A stretch of DNA of 27,355 nucleotides from Burkholderiaceae bacterium (GCA_947372155.1 CANBSM010000005.1:1-27355), one strand, 5' to 3'. Shown: positions 6,678-17,133, counted from the stretch's first letter. Numbers and translations are program-made. Notes: a model not told the origin generated them from the letters alone.

Positions 6678-8852
6678 GTGAGTTCTAAAGAAAACAATTC
6701 ATGGCCATCATTTCCAGACACCAATCTTGAGGCTTGGAAAAAGTCAGCGCAAAAATCTGCACCTAACGGTGATGTTGATTCCTTGGGTTGGAAAACACCG
6801 GATGGCATTCATCTGAAAGCCCTTTACACATCATCGGATGTCGAGGGACTTAATTACACCAATACATTGCCGGGGTTTGAGCCATTTGTACGTGGTCCAC
6901 AAGCCACCATGTACTCAGTTCGCCCTTGGACGATTCGTCAGTACGCAGGTTTTTCAACTGCGGAAGAATCCAATGCCTTTTATCGCAAGGCGCTGGATGC
7001 TGGTGGTCAAGGCGTGTCGGTTGCTTTTGACTTGGCTACTCACCGCGGTTATGACTCAGATCATCCGCGCGTGACTGGTGACGTTGGTAAGGCTGGTGTT
7101 GCGATTGATTCTGTGGAAGATATGAAAATCTTGTTTGATGGCATTCCATTGGACAAGGTGTCTGTTTCGATGACGATGAACGGCGCTGTATTGCCGGTGC
7201 TGGCTGGTTACATTGTTGCTGGCGAAGAGCAAGGTGTTAAGCAGGAGCAATTATCGGGAACGATTCAGAATGACATTCTGAAAGAATTTATGGTGCGTAA
7301 CACCTACATTTATCCGCCAGAACCCTCCATGCGCATCATTGGCGACATTATTGAGTACACCGCAAAACACATGCCGAAGTTCAACTCGATTTCAATTTCG
7401 GGTTATCACATGCAAGAAGCTGGTGCCAATCAAGTTTTAGAATTGGCCTTCACCTTGGCTGACGGTAAAGAGTATGTAAAAACAGCTTTGGCAAAAGGCT
7501 TGGATGTAGATGGTTTTGCGGGGCGCCTGTCTTTCTTCTTTGCAATTGGCATGAACTTCTATTTAGAAGTAGCCAAGCTGCGTGCTGCTCGTCTGTTGTG
7601 GTGGCGCATTATGAAGTCCTTCGAACCAAAAAATCCCAAGTCATTAATGTTGCGTACACACTGCCAAACATCTGGCTGGTCCCTGACTGAGCAAGACCCG
7701 TATAACAACGTGGTGAGAACAACTGTAGAAGCCATGGCTGCAGTATTTGGTGGTACACAGTCCTTGCATACAAACTCTTTAGATGAGGCGATTGCTTTGC
7801 CTTCTGAGTTCTCTAGTCGTATTGCACGTAACACCCAGTTGATATTGCAAGAAGAGACTCACATTCCAAGTGTGATTGATCCATGGGCGGGTTCTTACAT
7901 GATGGAGAACCTCACTCAAGAAATGGCCGATAAAGCCTGGGAAATTATTCAAGAAGTCGAAGCCATGGGTGGTATGACCAAGGCGGTTGAAAGTGGTTGG
8001 GCTAAGCTCAAGATTGAGGCTGCTGCCGCTGAAAAACAAGCCAAGATTGATTCAGGTTCTGACGTGATTGTTGGTGTTAATAAATACAAGCTTGGCAAAG
8101 AAGATTTGGTAGATGTATTAATGATCGATAACGATAAAGTTCGTGAAGGGCAGGTTGCGCGCCTCAAGGAAATTAAGGCAAAACGCGACAAGCAAAAAGT
8201 AGAGGCTGCGTTAGAGGCTTTAACCAAGGCTGCCGAAGATAACTCTGGAAACTTATTGGAGTTGTCTGTAAACGCAATTCGTTTGCGTGCAACTGTTGGC
8301 GAGGTGTCCGACGCATTAGAGAAGGTTTACGGGCGCCATCGCGCCGATACGCAAAAGGTGACCGGTGTGTATGCAGCTGCTTATGACTCAGCCGAAGGCT
8401 GGGCAAAACTCCAAACTGAAATCGCTGATTTTGCAAAAGACTTTGGTCGTCGTCCTCGCGTGATGATTGCTAAGCTAGGTCAAGATGGTCATGACCGTGG
8501 TGCAAAGGTGGTTGCTACGGCTTATGCTGACTTAGGTTTTGACGTTGATATCGGCCCACTGTTTCAAACCCCTGAAGAATGCGCACGCCAAGCAATTGAG
8601 AACGACGTTCACGCATTGGGTGTCTCCACCTTAGCGGCTGGCCATAAAACATTGGTACCAGCCATCATCGCCGAGTTGAAGAAGCAGGGTTCAGACGACA
8701 TTATCGTATTCGTTGGCGGTGTGATTCCCAGACAGGATTACGAGTTCCTTTACGAGGCGGGTGTTAAAGGTATTTACGGTCCAGGCACACCCATCCCAGC
8801 GTCGGCTAAGGATGTGCTTGAGCAAATCCGCAAGTCTGTTAAACCCGCTTAA
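6678..8852 (+). CDS. scpA: Methylmalonyl-CoA mutase (single-chain, large/alpha type)
   Basis: Adenosylcobalamin-dependent mutase converting (R)-methylmalonyl-CoA to succinyl-CoA. The 724-residue protein has the N-terminal TIM-barrel substrate domain ([68 protein letters not shown]) and a C-terminal B12 domain with the base-off/His-on motif DGHDRG (603-608, His605), then STLAAGHKT and FVGGVIP. The length and intact B12 motif fit the catalytic subunit, as in the homodimeric enzyme. The GTG start has GGGAG five bases upstream. It begins an operon with meaB 8 bases after its stop, followed by pccB, pccA and an epimerase-like gene. Together these make the methylmalonyl-CoA route of propionate catabolism. 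Ethylmalonyl- or isobutyryl-CoA mutase are less likely because of the pcc neighbours. Confidence 0.96.
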   Translation: MSSKENNSWPSFPDTNLEAWKKSAQKSAPNGDVDSLGWKTPDGIHLKALYTSSDVEGLNYTNTLPGFEPFVRGPQATMYSVRPWTIRQYAGFSTAEESNAFYRKALDAGGQGVSVAFDLATHRGYDSDHPRVTGDVGKAGVAIDSVEDMKILFDGIPLDKVSVSMTMNGAVLPVLAGYIVAGEEQGVKQEQLSGTIQNDILKEFMVRNTYIYPPEPSMRIIGDIIEYTAKHMPKFNSISISGYHMQEAGANQVLELAFTLADGKEYVKTALAKGLDVDGFAGRLSFFFAIGMNFYLEVAKLRAARLLWWRIMKSFEPKNPKSLMLRTHCQTSGWSLTEQDPYNNVVRTTVEAMAAVFGGTQSLHTNSLDEAIALPSEFSSRIARNTQLILQEETHIPSVIDPWAGSYMMENLTQEMADKAWEIIQEVEAMGGMTKAVESGWAKLKIEAAAAEKQAKIDSGSDVIVGVNKYKLGKEDLVDVLMIDNDKVREGQVARLKEIKAKRDKQKVEAALEALTKAAEDNSGNLLELSVNAIRLRATVGEVSDALEKVYGRHRADTQKVTGVYAAAYDSAEGWAKLQTEIADFAKDFGRRPRVMIAKLGQDGHDRGAKVVATAYADLGFDVDIGPLFQTPEECARQAIENDVHALGVSTLAAGHKTLVPAIIAELKKQGSDDIIVFVGGVIPRQDYEFLYEAGVKGIYGPGTPIPASAKDVLEQIRKSVKPA

Positions 8853-8860
8853 TACGGACC

Positions 8861-9892
8861 ATGGGCATGCTTGAAGCTGCTGATCAGGTTCTAGTGAACG
8901 ACCTCACTGGTGCGCCATCGCTAAAACAGCGACGTGCATTGGCGAAGATCATTACGCTGCTCGAGTCAACTCGCCTAGACCATCGCCATCGCGCAGATGA
9001 GGTGCTGAATTCTTTATTGCCAAAAACAGGTAAGTCATTTCGTCTGGGTATTTCAGGTGTTCCAGGTGTTGGTAAGTCGACCCTGATTGAGTCTTTAGGT
9101 CTTTACCTTATCGAAAAAGGTCATCGAGTTGCCGTATTGGCGATTGACCCTTCTTCCAGCATCTCTGGCGGTTCAATTCTGGGTGACAAGACTCGCATGG
9201 AACGCTTATCGGTTCTAGAGCACGCCTTCATTCGCCCAAGTCCTTCCTCTTGTACCTTAGGTGGTGTTGCGGAGAAAACGCGTGAGGCTATGTTGGTTGC
9301 TGAAGCTGCAGGCTTTGATGTGATCATTGTGGAGACAGTTGGCGTAGGGCAGAGCGAGATTGCAGTTGCCGGCATGACGGATATGTTCCTGTTAATGCAG
9401 TTGCCCAACGCTGGTGATGATCTGCAGGCAATTAAGAAAGGCGTGATGGAGATCGCCGATCTGATCGTAATTAATAAAGTAGATATTGACCCCGATGCCG
9501 CAATGCGCGCTCAATTGTTTATTACCAGCTCATTACGATTACTAGGATTTCAAGGCAATCCGGATCACGCATCCCATGACAAAGAGTTTTGGCACCCACA
9601 AGTCATGACCTTGAGTGCTCTAGAGGGCAAAGGCGTTCCAGAGCTATGGGAAAAGGTATCTCATTTTGATGCTCTCCAAAAAGCCAATGGGAAATTTGAT
9701 TCTCGTCGTAAAGAACAATCAGGCGCATGGATGTGGGATCGCATCGATGCAGGACTGAAAAATGCATTTCGTAGCAATGTGGCGGTTCAGGAACTTCTAC
9801 CAAGTCTGAGCGCGCAAGTAAACCAAGGAACTATGGCAGCTTCAGTAGCAGCAAGACGGCTACTGGAAGCCATGGGGCATGAATTTTTCTAA
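8861..9892 (+). CDS. meaB: MeaB/ArgK-type G-protein chaperone of methylmalonyl-CoA mutase
   Basis: GTPase that gates cobalamin loading and protects methylmalonyl-CoA mutase from inactivation. The 343-residue protein shows Walker A GVPGVGKS (66-73), DPSSSISGGSILGDKTRM, the RPSPSSCTLGGVAEKTREAM segment typical of MeaB/ArgK, ETVGVGQSE (switch with the Gly-Gln-Ser-Glu), and the guanine motif NKVD. It lies 8 bases behind the mutase, in the standard order. An ATG two codons later (8867) is an equally good start and has GGA at a better distance. The old name ArgK (arginine transport kinase) is a misnomer for this family. Confidence 0.95.
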   Translation: MGMLEAADQVLVNDLTGAPSLKQRRALAKIITLLESTRLDHRHRADEVLNSLLPKTGKSFRLGISGVPGVGKSTLIESLGLYLIEKGHRVAVLAIDPSSSISGGSILGDKTRMERLSVLEHAFIRPSPSSCTLGGVAEKTREAMLVAEAAGFDVIIVETVGVGQSEIAVAGMTDMFLLMQLPNAGDDLQAIKKGVMEIADLIVINKVDIDPDAAMRAQLFITSSLRLLGFQGNPDHASHDKEFWHPQVMTLSALEGKGVPELWEKVSHFDALQKANGKFDSRRKEQSGAWMWDRIDAGLKNAFRSNVAVQELLPSLSAQVNQGTMAASVAARRLLEAMGHEFF

Positions 9893-9902
9893 GGAGTAGG
9901 AA

Positions 9903-11435
9903 ATGAAGGAAATCATTCAACAACTGGAAGCTAAGCGTGAGCTTGCTCGATTGGGTGGCGGGCAAAAGCGCATTCAGGCACAACATGCCAAAGGAAAATT
10001 AACCGCTCGTGAGCGAATTGAGCTTTTGCTTGATGCTGGCACATTCGAAGAGTGGGATATGTTTGTTGAGCACCGTTGCTATGATTTTGGCATGGCCGAT
10101 CAAACAGTTCCGGGCGATGGAGTGGTTACTGGTTACGGAATGATTAATGGGCGCTTGGTGTTTGTATTCTCACAGGACTTCACTGTTTTAGGCGGCTCAT
10201 TATCAGAAGCCCATGCAGAAAAGATTTGTAAGATCATGGATCAAGCACTCAAGGTAGGCGCTCCTGTGATCGGCTTAAATGATTCTGGCGGTGCACGTAT
10301 TCAAGAGGGCGTCGCTTCTCTTGGCGGTTATGCAGAAATCTTCCAACGTAATGTGACCGCATCTGGTGTAATCCCGCAAATTTCTTTGATTATGGGTCCT
10401 TCAGCAGGCGGTGCTGTTTACTCCCCTGCTTTAACCGACTTTATCTTTATGGTTAAAGATAGCTCTTACATGTTTGTAACAGGCCCTGAAGTGGTCAAGA
10501 CTGTTACCCATGAGGATGTCACGGCAGAAGAATTGGGTGGTGCTGTTACTCACTCAACAGTATCTGGTGTTTGTGATTTGGCTTTTGATAACGATGTTGA
10601 TGCAATCATGATGTTGCGTCGTTTCTTTAACTACTTGCCGTTATCCAATCGCGAGAAACCACCTTTGATCAAAGGTGCGAACCGTACAGAAGAGCCTGAT
10701 TTTTCATTGGACACACTCGTACCATCCAATCCGAATCAACCCTACGACATGAAAGAGTTGATTGAGAAGATTGTGGATGATGGGGAGTTCTTTGAGTTAC
10801 AACCTGATTATGCAAAAAATATTGTGATTGGCTTTGCTCGCATCGAAGGCCGCTCGATTGGTATTGTTGCCAATCAACCATTGATTCTGGCTGGTTGTTT
10901 AGACATTAAAGCCTCCATTAAAGCAGCACGTTTTGTGCGTTTCTGTGATGCCTTCAATATTCCGGTAGTGACTTTAGTTGACGTCCCTGGCTTTATGCCT
11001 GGCACTGCACAAGAATACGGCGGCATTATTAAGCATGGCGCGAAATTGCTCTACGCGTATGCAGATTGCACCGTCCCTAAAGTGACGTTAATTACTCGTA
11101 AAGCCTATGGTGGCGCCTATGACGTCATGGCCTCTAAACATTTGCGTGGCGACGTGAACTTTGCTTGGCCTTCAGCAGAAATTGCGGTGATGGGCCCTAA
11201 AGGCGCTGTAGAAATTATTTTCCGTGAAGAGAAGTCTGATCCAGAGAAAATCGCTGCACGTGAAGCTGAGTACAAGGCTAAGTTCGCTAACCCATTTGTT
11301 GCGGGTCGTCGCGGCTATATCGATGACGTTATTCTTCCGCACGAAACCCGTAAGCGTATTGCTCGTTCATTGGCAATGCTCAAAGACAAAGATTTGAAGA
11401 ACCCTGCGCGTAAACACGGCAATATTCCTCTGTAA
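9903..11435 (+). CDS. pccB: Propionyl-CoA carboxylase beta chain (carboxyltransferase)
   Basis: Transfers the carboxyl group from carboxybiotin to propionyl-CoA, making (S)-methylmalonyl-CoA, as a complex with the alpha chain. The 510-residue protein is a crotonase-fold carboxyltransferase with two halves. Visible landmarks are GGARIQEG (129-136), [45 protein letters not shown] and [11 protein letters not shown]. The Asp407 of YDVM is the residue that favours propionyl-CoA in characterised Streptomyces PccB (acetyl-specific AccB has Ile). AAGGAG at 9891-9896 is an excellent ribosome site. Methylcrotonyl-CoA carboxylase beta is the alternative; the mutase and MeaB neighbours and YDVM motif argue for propionyl. 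Confidence 0.95.
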   Translation: MKEIIQQLEAKRELARLGGGQKRIQAQHAKGKLTARERIELLLDAGTFEEWDMFVEHRCYDFGMADQTVPGDGVVTGYGMINGRLVFVFSQDFTVLGGSLSEAHAEKICKIMDQALKVGAPVIGLNDSGGARIQEGVASLGGYAEIFQRNVTASGVIPQISLIMGPSAGGAVYSPALTDFIFMVKDSSYMFVTGPEVVKTVTHEDVTAEELGGAVTHSTVSGVCDLAFDNDVDAIMMLRRFFNYLPLSNREKPPLIKGANRTEEPDFSLDTLVPSNPNQPYDMKELIEKIVDDGEFFELQPDYAKNIVIGFARIEGRSIGIVANQPLILAGCLDIKASIKAARFVRFCDAFNIPVVTLVDVPGFMPGTAQEYGGIIKHGAKLLYAYADCTVPKVTLITRKAYGGAYDVMASKHLRGDVNFAWPSAEIAVMGPKGAVEIIFREEKSDPEKIAAREAEYKAKFANPFVAGRRGYIDDVILPHETRKRIARSLAMLKDKDLKNPARKHGNIPL

Positions 11436-11450
11436 AGGCGCCGCTAAATA

Positions 11451-13487
11451 ATGACTACGAAAATGTTTAAGAAAATTTTGATTGCTAACCGCGGCGAGAT
11501 CGCTTGCCGTGTGATGATGACCGCCAAAAAAATGGGCATTAAGACGGTAGCTGTTTATTCTGAAGCCGATAAAGAAGCGCGCCATGTTCAACTAGCTGAT
11601 GAGGCCGTTTGTATTGGGCCTGCGCCTTCACGTGAATCCTACTTAGTAATGGATCGCATTATTCAGGCCTGCAAAGATACTGGTGCTGAAGCGGTTCATC
11701 CTGGCTACGGCTTCTTGTCTGAGAATGAGCAGTTTGCTAAGCGTTGCGAGGAAGAGGGCATCGTTTTTATTGGCCCTAAGCATCAATCTATCGCTGCTAT
11801 GGGTGACAAGATTGCCTCTAAGAAGCTAGCTTTAGAAGCTAAGGTCAATACCATACCTGGCTACAACGAGGCGATTGATACCACGGAAGAAGCGGTCAAA
11901 ATTGCCCAAGGTATTGGTTATCCCGTCATGATTAAAGCTTCCGCAGGCGGTGGCGGTAAAGGCTTGCGAGTTGCATTTAATGACAAAGAAGCTGCTGAGG
12001 GTTTTGCTGCATGTAAAACAGAGGCAATGAATAGCTTTGGCGATGATCGCATTTTTATTGAGAAGTTTGTTGAGGGCCCACGCCATATCGAGATTCAGGT
12101 TTTAGGCGATTCTTATGGCAATGTTGTTTATCTTAATGAACGTGATTGCTCCATTCAGCGCCGTCACCAAAAAGTGATTGAAGAGGCGCCTTCGCCATTC
12201 ATTGATCCAGCAACTCGTAAGGCGATGGGTGAACAAGCGGTAGCACTGGCGAAAGCTGTGAACTATCAATCTGCCGGTACAGTAGAGTTTGTCGTTGGTA
12301 AAGACAAGTCTTTTTACTTTCTGGAAATGAATACCCGTTTGCAGGTTGAGCATCCAGTGACCGAAAGTATTACTGGCCTTGACTTAGTCGAGCAGATGAT
12401 TCGGGTTGCGGCTGGTGAGAAGTTGGCATTTAAGCAGGAAGATGTGAAGTTAGATGGCTGGTCCATGGAGTGCCGTATCAACGCTGATGACCCATTCCGA
12501 AACTTCCTGCCTTCAACAGGCCGTCTCGTGAAGTACCGCCCACCTGAGTCTATTAACGGAGTGCGCGTTGATACCGGAGTGTATGAGGGTGGTGAAATCC
12601 CAATGTACTACGATTCGATGATTGCCAAATTGATCGTTCATGGCAAGGATCGTACTGAAGCAATTGAAAAGATGCGTGCAGCACTAAATGATTTTGTGAT
12701 TCGCGGTATACATTCCAATATTCCATTTCAAGCCGCCTTATTGCAGCATCCCCGATTCGTGAATGGTGATTTTACGACTGGCTTTATTGCCGAAGAGTAT
12801 CCAGAAGGCTTCAAAAAAGATTCAGTACAGCCAGCTGACCCTAAACGCTTGGCAGCATTAGCTGCGTTTATGCGCTATCGCTATCTTGAGCATATCAAGA
12901 TGATTGATGGTCAATTGGCTGGCCATGAAATGATCATTGCGAAGAAATTTGTAGTGGTTACGGGTAAAAAAACTGGATCAATGAATGATCCATATGAAGT
13001 CCCTATTCGCGTTGAGTTGAAAGATGGCGTCTATTCAGTCTATATCGATGAAGCAGATGCCGTGAGTCGTTATGACATTGTGAGCGATTGGCGTCCTGGA
13101 CAAATTTGCTTGCATGCCACCATTAACGGCACCCATAAGATCACCGCACAAGTAGAGCGACGAGGCGTTAGATATGGATTGATTCTCGATGGTGCCCATT
13201 ACGAATGTATGGTTCTGAGCCCCTTAGGTGCTGAATTACAGCGTCGTATGCCTGTGAAGTTGCCACCAGATACTTCTAAATTAGTGATGTCTCCAATGCC
13301 GGGCTTGCTCACCAAGATCTCTGTCAAAGTGGGAGAGGTGGTCACTGCAGGTCAGAAACTAGCCTCAATTGAAGCAATGAAGATGGAAAACACGCTATCT
13401 GCAATGCAGGATGGTGTAGTTGCCGAAATCTGCGCTAAAGAGGGCGATAGTTTGGCTGTGGATCAATTAATCATTCGCTTTGAATAA
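11451..13487 (+). CDS. pccA: Propionyl-CoA carboxylase alpha chain (biotin carboxylase + BCCP)
   Basis: ATP-dependent carboxylation of biotin and carriage of the carboxyl group to PccB. The 678-residue protein has a biotin carboxylase domain ([15 protein letters not shown]-grasp Gly loop GGGGKG at 166-171, [14 protein letters not shown]), a middle BT-like region typical of PCC alpha (about 480-600), and a C-terminal biotinyl domain with EAMKMEN, the biotin attachment Lys being 644. It follows pccB by 15 bases. Translation could begin at the internal ATG 11463 ([11 protein letters not shown]), but neither choice has a strong ribosome site. Size and the BT region distinguish it from the ~450-residue AccC of fatty-acid synthesis. 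Confidence 0.95.
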   Translation: MTTKMFKKILIANRGEIACRVMMTAKKMGIKTVAVYSEADKEARHVQLADEAVCIGPAPSRESYLVMDRIIQACKDTGAEAVHPGYGFLSENEQFAKRCEEEGIVFIGPKHQSIAAMGDKIASKKLALEAKVNTIPGYNEAIDTTEEAVKIAQGIGYPVMIKASAGGGGKGLRVAFNDKEAAEGFAACKTEAMNSFGDDRIFIEKFVEGPRHIEIQVLGDSYGNVVYLNERDCSIQRRHQKVIEEAPSPFIDPATRKAMGEQAVALAKAVNYQSAGTVEFVVGKDKSFYFLEMNTRLQVEHPVTESITGLDLVEQMIRVAAGEKLAFKQEDVKLDGWSMECRINADDPFRNFLPSTGRLVKYRPPESINGVRVDTGVYEGGEIPMYYDSMIAKLIVHGKDRTEAIEKMRAALNDFVIRGIHSNIPFQAALLQHPRFVNGDFTTGFIAEEYPEGFKKDSVQPADPKRLAALAAFMRYRYLEHIKMIDGQLAGHEMIIAKKFVVVTGKKTGSMNDPYEVPIRVELKDGVYSVYIDEADAVSRYDIVSDWRPGQICLHATINGTHKITAQVERRGVRYGLILDGAHYECMVLSPLGAELQRRMPVKLPPDTSKLVMSPMPGLLTKISVKVGEVVTAGQKLASIEAMKMENTLSAMQDGVVAEICAKEGDSLAVDQLIIRFE

Positions 13488-13495
13488 CCGGGCTA

Positions 13496-13969
13496 ATGAC
13501 TATGAGCACTAAGCCATTCAAGGTTTTAGGTATTCAGCAGATCGCCATTGGTGGTGAGAATAAAGATCGACTCAAGAATTTATGGGTTGATATGCTGGGA
13601 TTTGAATATAAAAGTACTTTTGTCTCTGAGCGTGAAAATGTCGATGAGGATATTTGTGCGATTGGCTCAGGCGCCCATGAGATTGAGGTTGATCTGATGC
13701 AGCCGTTTGATATTGAAAAGAAACCGGCCGTTCATCAAACACCTCTAAATCATATTGGCTTATGGGTGGATGACTTACCTAAAGCTGTTGAGTGGCTCTC
13801 AGCAAACGGTCTTCGGTTTGCCCCAGGTGGGATCCGTAAGGGTGCCGCAGGCTATGACATTACTTTTGTTCATCCCAAGGGGAATGAAGAGTTTCCGATT
13901 AGCGGGGAAGGGGTGCTCATTGAACTGGTTCAGGCGCCTCCTGAAGTGATTGCAGGATTGAGTTCATAA
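13496..13969 (+). CDS. VOC-family protein, candidate methylmalonyl-CoA epimerase
   Basis: A 157-residue vicinal-oxygen-chelate protein, last gene of the mutase-carboxylase operon, in the place where methylmalonyl-CoA epimerase (conversion of the S to the R isomer) is needed. Two beta-alpha-beta modules are visible: LGIQQIAIG ... EIEVDLMQP and [10 protein letters not shown] ... GVLIELVQ. Against Propionibacterium epimerase (metal ligands His12, Gln65, His91, Glu141) my eye alignment puts Gln15, Asp66 or Glu64, His86 and Glu143 at these places, so the first His is Gln and the second ligand differs. The catalytic Glu position is unclear. The context supports epimerase; the substitutions leave open a related VOC enzyme. 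Two start ATGs (13496, 13502) are possible. Confidence 0.75.
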   Translation: MTMSTKPFKVLGIQQIAIGGENKDRLKNLWVDMLGFEYKSTFVSERENVDEDICAIGSGAHEIEVDLMQPFDIEKKPAVHQTPLNHIGLWVDDLPKAVEWLSANGLRFAPGGIRKGAAGYDITFVHPKGNEEFPISGEGVLIELVQAPPEVIAGLSS

Positions 13970-14001
13970 TTTGGTTTTGTAATTAGTTAACAGGACTTAA
14001 A

Positions 14002-14706
14002 TTGGCGAATATATTAGCCATCGATACCTCTTCTGCTTGGTGTTCGGTGGCTTTATCTTTAGGTGATAAAGCACCAGAGCTTAGACACGAAGCTGTCTTG
14101 GCTGGCGCCAGTCAACTCCTGTTGCCATGGATTGATTCGCTTTTAAACAAAGCAAATATTTCCCTAAAAGATCTGGATGCCATTGCGGTGGGTATCGGTC
14201 CCGGGGCGTTTACTGGTGTGAGGTTAGGTGTTGCAGCAGTACAAGGTCTTGCTATTTCAAATAATCTACCAGTGATCCCTGTGTGTAGTTTGGATGCGAT
14301 AGCCGCACAACTCATCAGCACCGACATATATCAGGCGACTAAACCTGGGCAATTCATGATTGCCACTGATGCTCGTATGGAAGAGGTTTACTGGGCTCGG
14401 TATGAAAGCGAGAGCAATTCATTGCCAAAACGCATGGGTGCCATTCACCTAACAAAGCCTGAAGACCTGGACTTAGAGGATGTGCAACTGTTAGCGGGTA
14501 GCGCTTTAAATCCTTATAGTAATCGTTTGCCGATATTTAGTGGCACAAAAGATCCGGACATCTCCATCTCTGCTTTGGGTATTTTAGAGTTCGCCAAGAA
14601 ATCCCTTAAGGAGGGTTTGCAGCTAGATGTTCGACTGCTTGAGCCAATGTATGTTCGTAATAAGGTGGCATTAACCACTGCTGAGCGTGAAAAAGTATTT
14701 AAGTGA
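14002..14706 (+). CDS. tsaB: tRNA threonylcarbamoyladenosine biosynthesis protein TsaB
   Basis: TsaB is the inactive-homologue partner of TsaD in the TsaBDE complex that installs t6A37 on ANN-reading tRNAs. The 234-residue protein has the ASKHA-fold start ILAIDTSS (4-11) and the signature GIGPGAFTGVR (64-74), at the family's usual length. The start is TTG with AGGA at 13992-13995, six bases upstream. It lies 32 bases after the propionyl-CoA operon without a visible terminator between, so read-through is possible. Its last four bases overlap the rimI GTG. Confidence 0.93.
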   Translation: MANILAIDTSSAWCSVALSLGDKAPELRHEAVLAGASQLLLPWIDSLLNKANISLKDLDAIAVGIGPGAFTGVRLGVAAVQGLAISNNLPVIPVCSLDAIAAQLISTDIYQATKPGQFMIATDARMEEVYWARYESESNSLPKRMGAIHLTKPEDLDLEDVQLLAGSALNPYSNRLPIFSGTKDPDISISALGILEFAKKSLKEGLQLDVRLLEPMYVRNKVALTTAEREKVFK

Positions 14707-15236
14707 TATCTGAAAATTCATCTATTGGAGGCGAAGCGGAGCTTTCTTTCTTGCCAATGCAGCCTGCGGATCTTGATGAGGTTCTCAAGATTGAGTCTGT
14801 ATCGCATATTCATCCTTGGACTAAAGGTAATTTTTCAGACTCTCTAGCTGCTGGTCATTGGGCTTATTGCATTCGGCCTCAGGCGGGCCACATGGTGAAG
14901 GGCTCGTATTTAGATCCCGCAGTGCTTTGGGCATACTGCATCCTATTTCCTGCGGTTGATGAACTGCATTTACTTAATATTACGGTGTCTCCTCAATTGC
15001 GCAAGCTTGGTTTGGGTTTACGCATGATGGCTGCAATTGAGGGAGTGGCTGTCCAGCAAAAAATGCCCCGCATCATCTTGGAAGTGAGGCCAACCAATAC
15101 TGCTGCGGTAGCACTCTATCAAAAATTAGGTTACGAACAAATCGGCGTGCGAAAGAACTACTATCCCGTAAGCCTGGAGACAGGTTCTCGTGAGGATGCG
15201 CTGGTAATGGCTAAATCGATTAAGCTAGAGCCATGA
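14703..15236 (+). CDS. rimI: Ribosomal protein S18-alanine N-acetyltransferase-like GNAT protein
   Basis: GNAT acetyltransferase that acetylates the N-terminal Ala of ribosomal protein S18. The 177-residue protein has the acetyl-CoA loop RKLGLGLR (100-107), the EVRPTNTAAVALYQKLGY block (127-144) and VRKNYYP, characteristic of RimI. It is longer than the ~148-residue E. coli protein, because of an insertion around 58-77 (RPQAGHMVKGSYLDPAVLWA). The GTG start overlaps the tsaB stop by four bases (GTGA), giving coupled translation. The end overlaps the next gene in the same way (ATGA). Confidence 0.9.
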   Translation: MISENSSIGGEAELSFLPMQPADLDEVLKIESVSHIHPWTKGNFSDSLAAGHWAYCIRPQAGHMVKGSYLDPAVLWAYCILFPAVDELHLLNITVSPQLRKLGLGLRMMAAIEGVAVQQKMPRIILEVRPTNTAAVALYQKLGYEQIGVRKNYYPVSLETGSREDALVMAKSIKLEP

Positions 15237-15757
15237 CCAATAATCATTCAGCCTTTTTGAAAGAAATGGGCATCACCGAATGGACCTCTCGGGATGCCGT
15301 TCAATCCATAGCCGCAGTAACTGAGCAGGATATTGCCCAAGTTTCTACTGAATCCGCGCGGTCAGATCCAAAAGTTAGCCATGGAATGTGGTGGTTTTTT
15401 GGAAATGAGCCTCAGGGTGGCGCTCAAATCTTGTTCCAAAATATGATTCGTGCTTTGGGCCTAGCTAAAAATGAGTGGTCCTGGAAAAATCCAGGTCAAA
15501 ACCTTAGTCAGCTAAGCGCTCCTGAAGTGCCTCTTGTGGCAGTTGCCTTTGGTGGTCCTGCTGCTCAAAAAATTACTGGTGAAAGAGACCCATTGCCGCA
15601 GTTACGCGAAACAGTGTTGGCTCTCAATACCGGCAATGAGGAAGAGATTCCGGTGATTGCTTCTTTTGAGTTAAATCAAGCTCTCGTTCAGCCCAAAGAT
15701 AAAGCCTTGCTTTGGCAGGATTTATTGTTAGCGAGATCTGTGCTGCAAAACGGTTGA
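15233..15757 (+). CDS. Degenerate family-4 uracil-DNA glycosylase-like protein lacking Fe-S cysteines
   Basis: A 174-residue protein with no cysteine. Its frame matches the skeleton of family-4 (UdgA-type) glycosylases: FFGNEPQGGA (55-64) at the place of the FVGEAPG motif, LFQNMIRALGL (67-77) at the place of LLDNMLRAIGL, VAVAFGGPAAQKITG (102-116) for the LGATAAQ strand, and ASFELNQALVQPKDKALLWQDLLLARSVL for the TYHP...LK...WEDL end. The four Fe-S cysteines, the catalytic GEAPG residues and the His of the HP(S) motif are missing. It is therefore probably not an active glycosylase. The genetic position (tsaB-rimI-udg) is where Burkholderiales carry a UDG. The gene is intact and translationally coupled (ATGA overlap with rimI), suggesting it has retained some function. 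Confidence 0.6.
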   Translation: MTNNHSAFLKEMGITEWTSRDAVQSIAAVTEQDIAQVSTESARSDPKVSHGMWWFFGNEPQGGAQILFQNMIRALGLAKNEWSWKNPGQNLSQLSAPEVPLVAVAFGGPAAQKITGERDPLPQLRETVLALNTGNEEEIPVIASFELNQALVQPKDKALLWQDLLLARSVLQNG

Positions 15758-15776
15758 TGCAAGCAATAAATCAAGC

Positions 15777-17096
15777 CTAGTGCTTGTGCTCACCTATCAA
15801 ATGCATTGAGTCATATTCGGCCTGGTTTCTAGCGTGACGTTTAATGACTAGCCACATAATGAGACTCACAGTGATACCAAACCCAATGATTACAAATTGA
15901 ACGGGTATATCTAGCCAGATCAATAGAGCATAGATTAGCAACATGATGAGGACGGATATATTTTCATTAAAGTTTTGTACGGCTATAGAGTGACCAGCAG
16001 ACATGAGCACATGTCCACGATGTTGCAAGAGTGCATTCATGGGGACCACAAAGTAACCTGCTAACCAGCCTACCAGTATTAATAAAAAATAAGCAGGCAA
16101 TAAGTTCAGTGTCACCTGTAATTTGCCGATAGAAAGAATGCTCGTGTCAGGAAGTAGATCCGAGTTGTATACGGCCATGACGCAGACGACAAGACCCATG
16201 GCAACGCCATATGGAAGGACGTTTAATGATTTCCTCAAGGGGATGCGCCAAGCGGCATAGACTGCGCCACCAGCAACACCCACAGCAGAAATTGCTTGCA
16301 GAATAGCTCCTTGAGACAAGTTCATATGTAATGCAACTTGAGCCCACTTAATCACTATAAATTGCAAAGTTGCGCCCGCACCCCAGAACAAAGTGGTTAC
16401 CGCTAACGAGATTTGACCAAGGCGATCATTCCAAAGCGTTTTAAAGCAAATGGCAAAGTCTTTTACCAATTCGATGGGGTTGGTCTTCTGAGAGACGTAA
16501 CGGGCCCCGGTATCTGGAATCTTGAGGTTAATCAGTGCCGCAACAACATAAATCATCATGATGATGAGAATGGCCGACTCAGCGGGAGTATCAATGCCGG
16601 TATCTAATGTCGGAATATCTATTGCCAAAAGGCTTTGAGATACCGTGGTGCTAATGAGAACACCACCTAATACTGTTCCCAAGATAATAGAGCCAACCGT
16701 AAGACCTTCGATCCAACCATTGGCAGCTACCAATTTTTCAGGGGGGAGTAATTCGGTGAGAATGCCGTATTTCGCAGGAGAGTAGGCTGCTGCACCAAGG
16801 CCAACGATGGCATAGGACAGCAGTGGGTGACCGCCAAATAGCATCGCCACACATCCAACAAACTTAATGGTATTGGTAATGAACATGACATTGCCTTTGG
16901 GTCGGGAGTCCGCAAAGGCTCCAACAAAGGCTGCCAAGAGAACATAGGACAATACAAAGAACAATTTGAGCAAAGGCGTCATCCAGGCCGGAGCGTGAAG
17001 CTGGGCCAGGAGTGCAATAGCTGCAATTAGGAGAGCATTATCAGCAAGCGACGAAAAAAATTGCGCCGCCATAATGATGTAAAAGCTACGGTTCAT
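15777..17096 (-). CDS. lplT: Lysophospholipid transporter LplT (MFS)
   Basis: Inner-membrane flippase that moves lysophospholipids inward for re-acylation. The 439-residue protein shows about 12 hydrophobic segments and the LplT-type start MNRSFYIIMAAQFFSSLADNALLIAA, followed by FVGAFADSRPKG and the family motif GAAAYSPAKYGILTELLPPEKLVAANGWIEG. The usual E. coli partner domain (Aas acyltransferase) is not fused or adjacent. It is slightly longer than the 397-residue E. coli protein, partly in an ~15-residue insertion after segment 5 (DTGIDTPAES). It is convergent with the UDG-like gene and divergent from alr with 50 bases between starts. Confidence 0.93.
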   Translation of the reverse strand: MNRSFYIIMAAQFFSSLADNALLIAAIALLAQLHAPAWMTPLLKLFFVLSYVLLAAFVGAFADSRPKGNVMFITNTIKFVGCVAMLFGGHPLLSYAIVGLGAAAYSPAKYGILTELLPPEKLVAANGWIEGLTVGSIILGTVLGGVLISTTVSQSLLAIDIPTLDTGIDTPAESAILIIMMIYVVAALINLKIPDTGARYVSQKTNPIELVKDFAICFKTLWNDRLGQISLAVTTLFWGAGATLQFIVIKWAQVALHMNLSQGAILQAISAVGVAGGAVYAAWRIPLRKSLNVLPYGVAMGLVVCVMAVYNSDLLPDTSILSIGKLQVTLNLLPAYFLLILVGWLAGYFVVPMNALLQHRGHVLMSAGHSIAVQNFNENISVLIMLLIYALLIWLDIPVQFVIIGFGITVSLIMWLVIKRHARNQAEYDSMHLIGEHKH

Positions 17097-17133
17097 TCGT
17101 ACAATCTAGTCATTGATGTAATTAAAACATGAA

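Noticed and set aside
7056..8436. Minus-strand frames inside methylmalonyl-CoA mutase
   Set aside because: Shadow frames; low-complexity composition and no ribosome sites.
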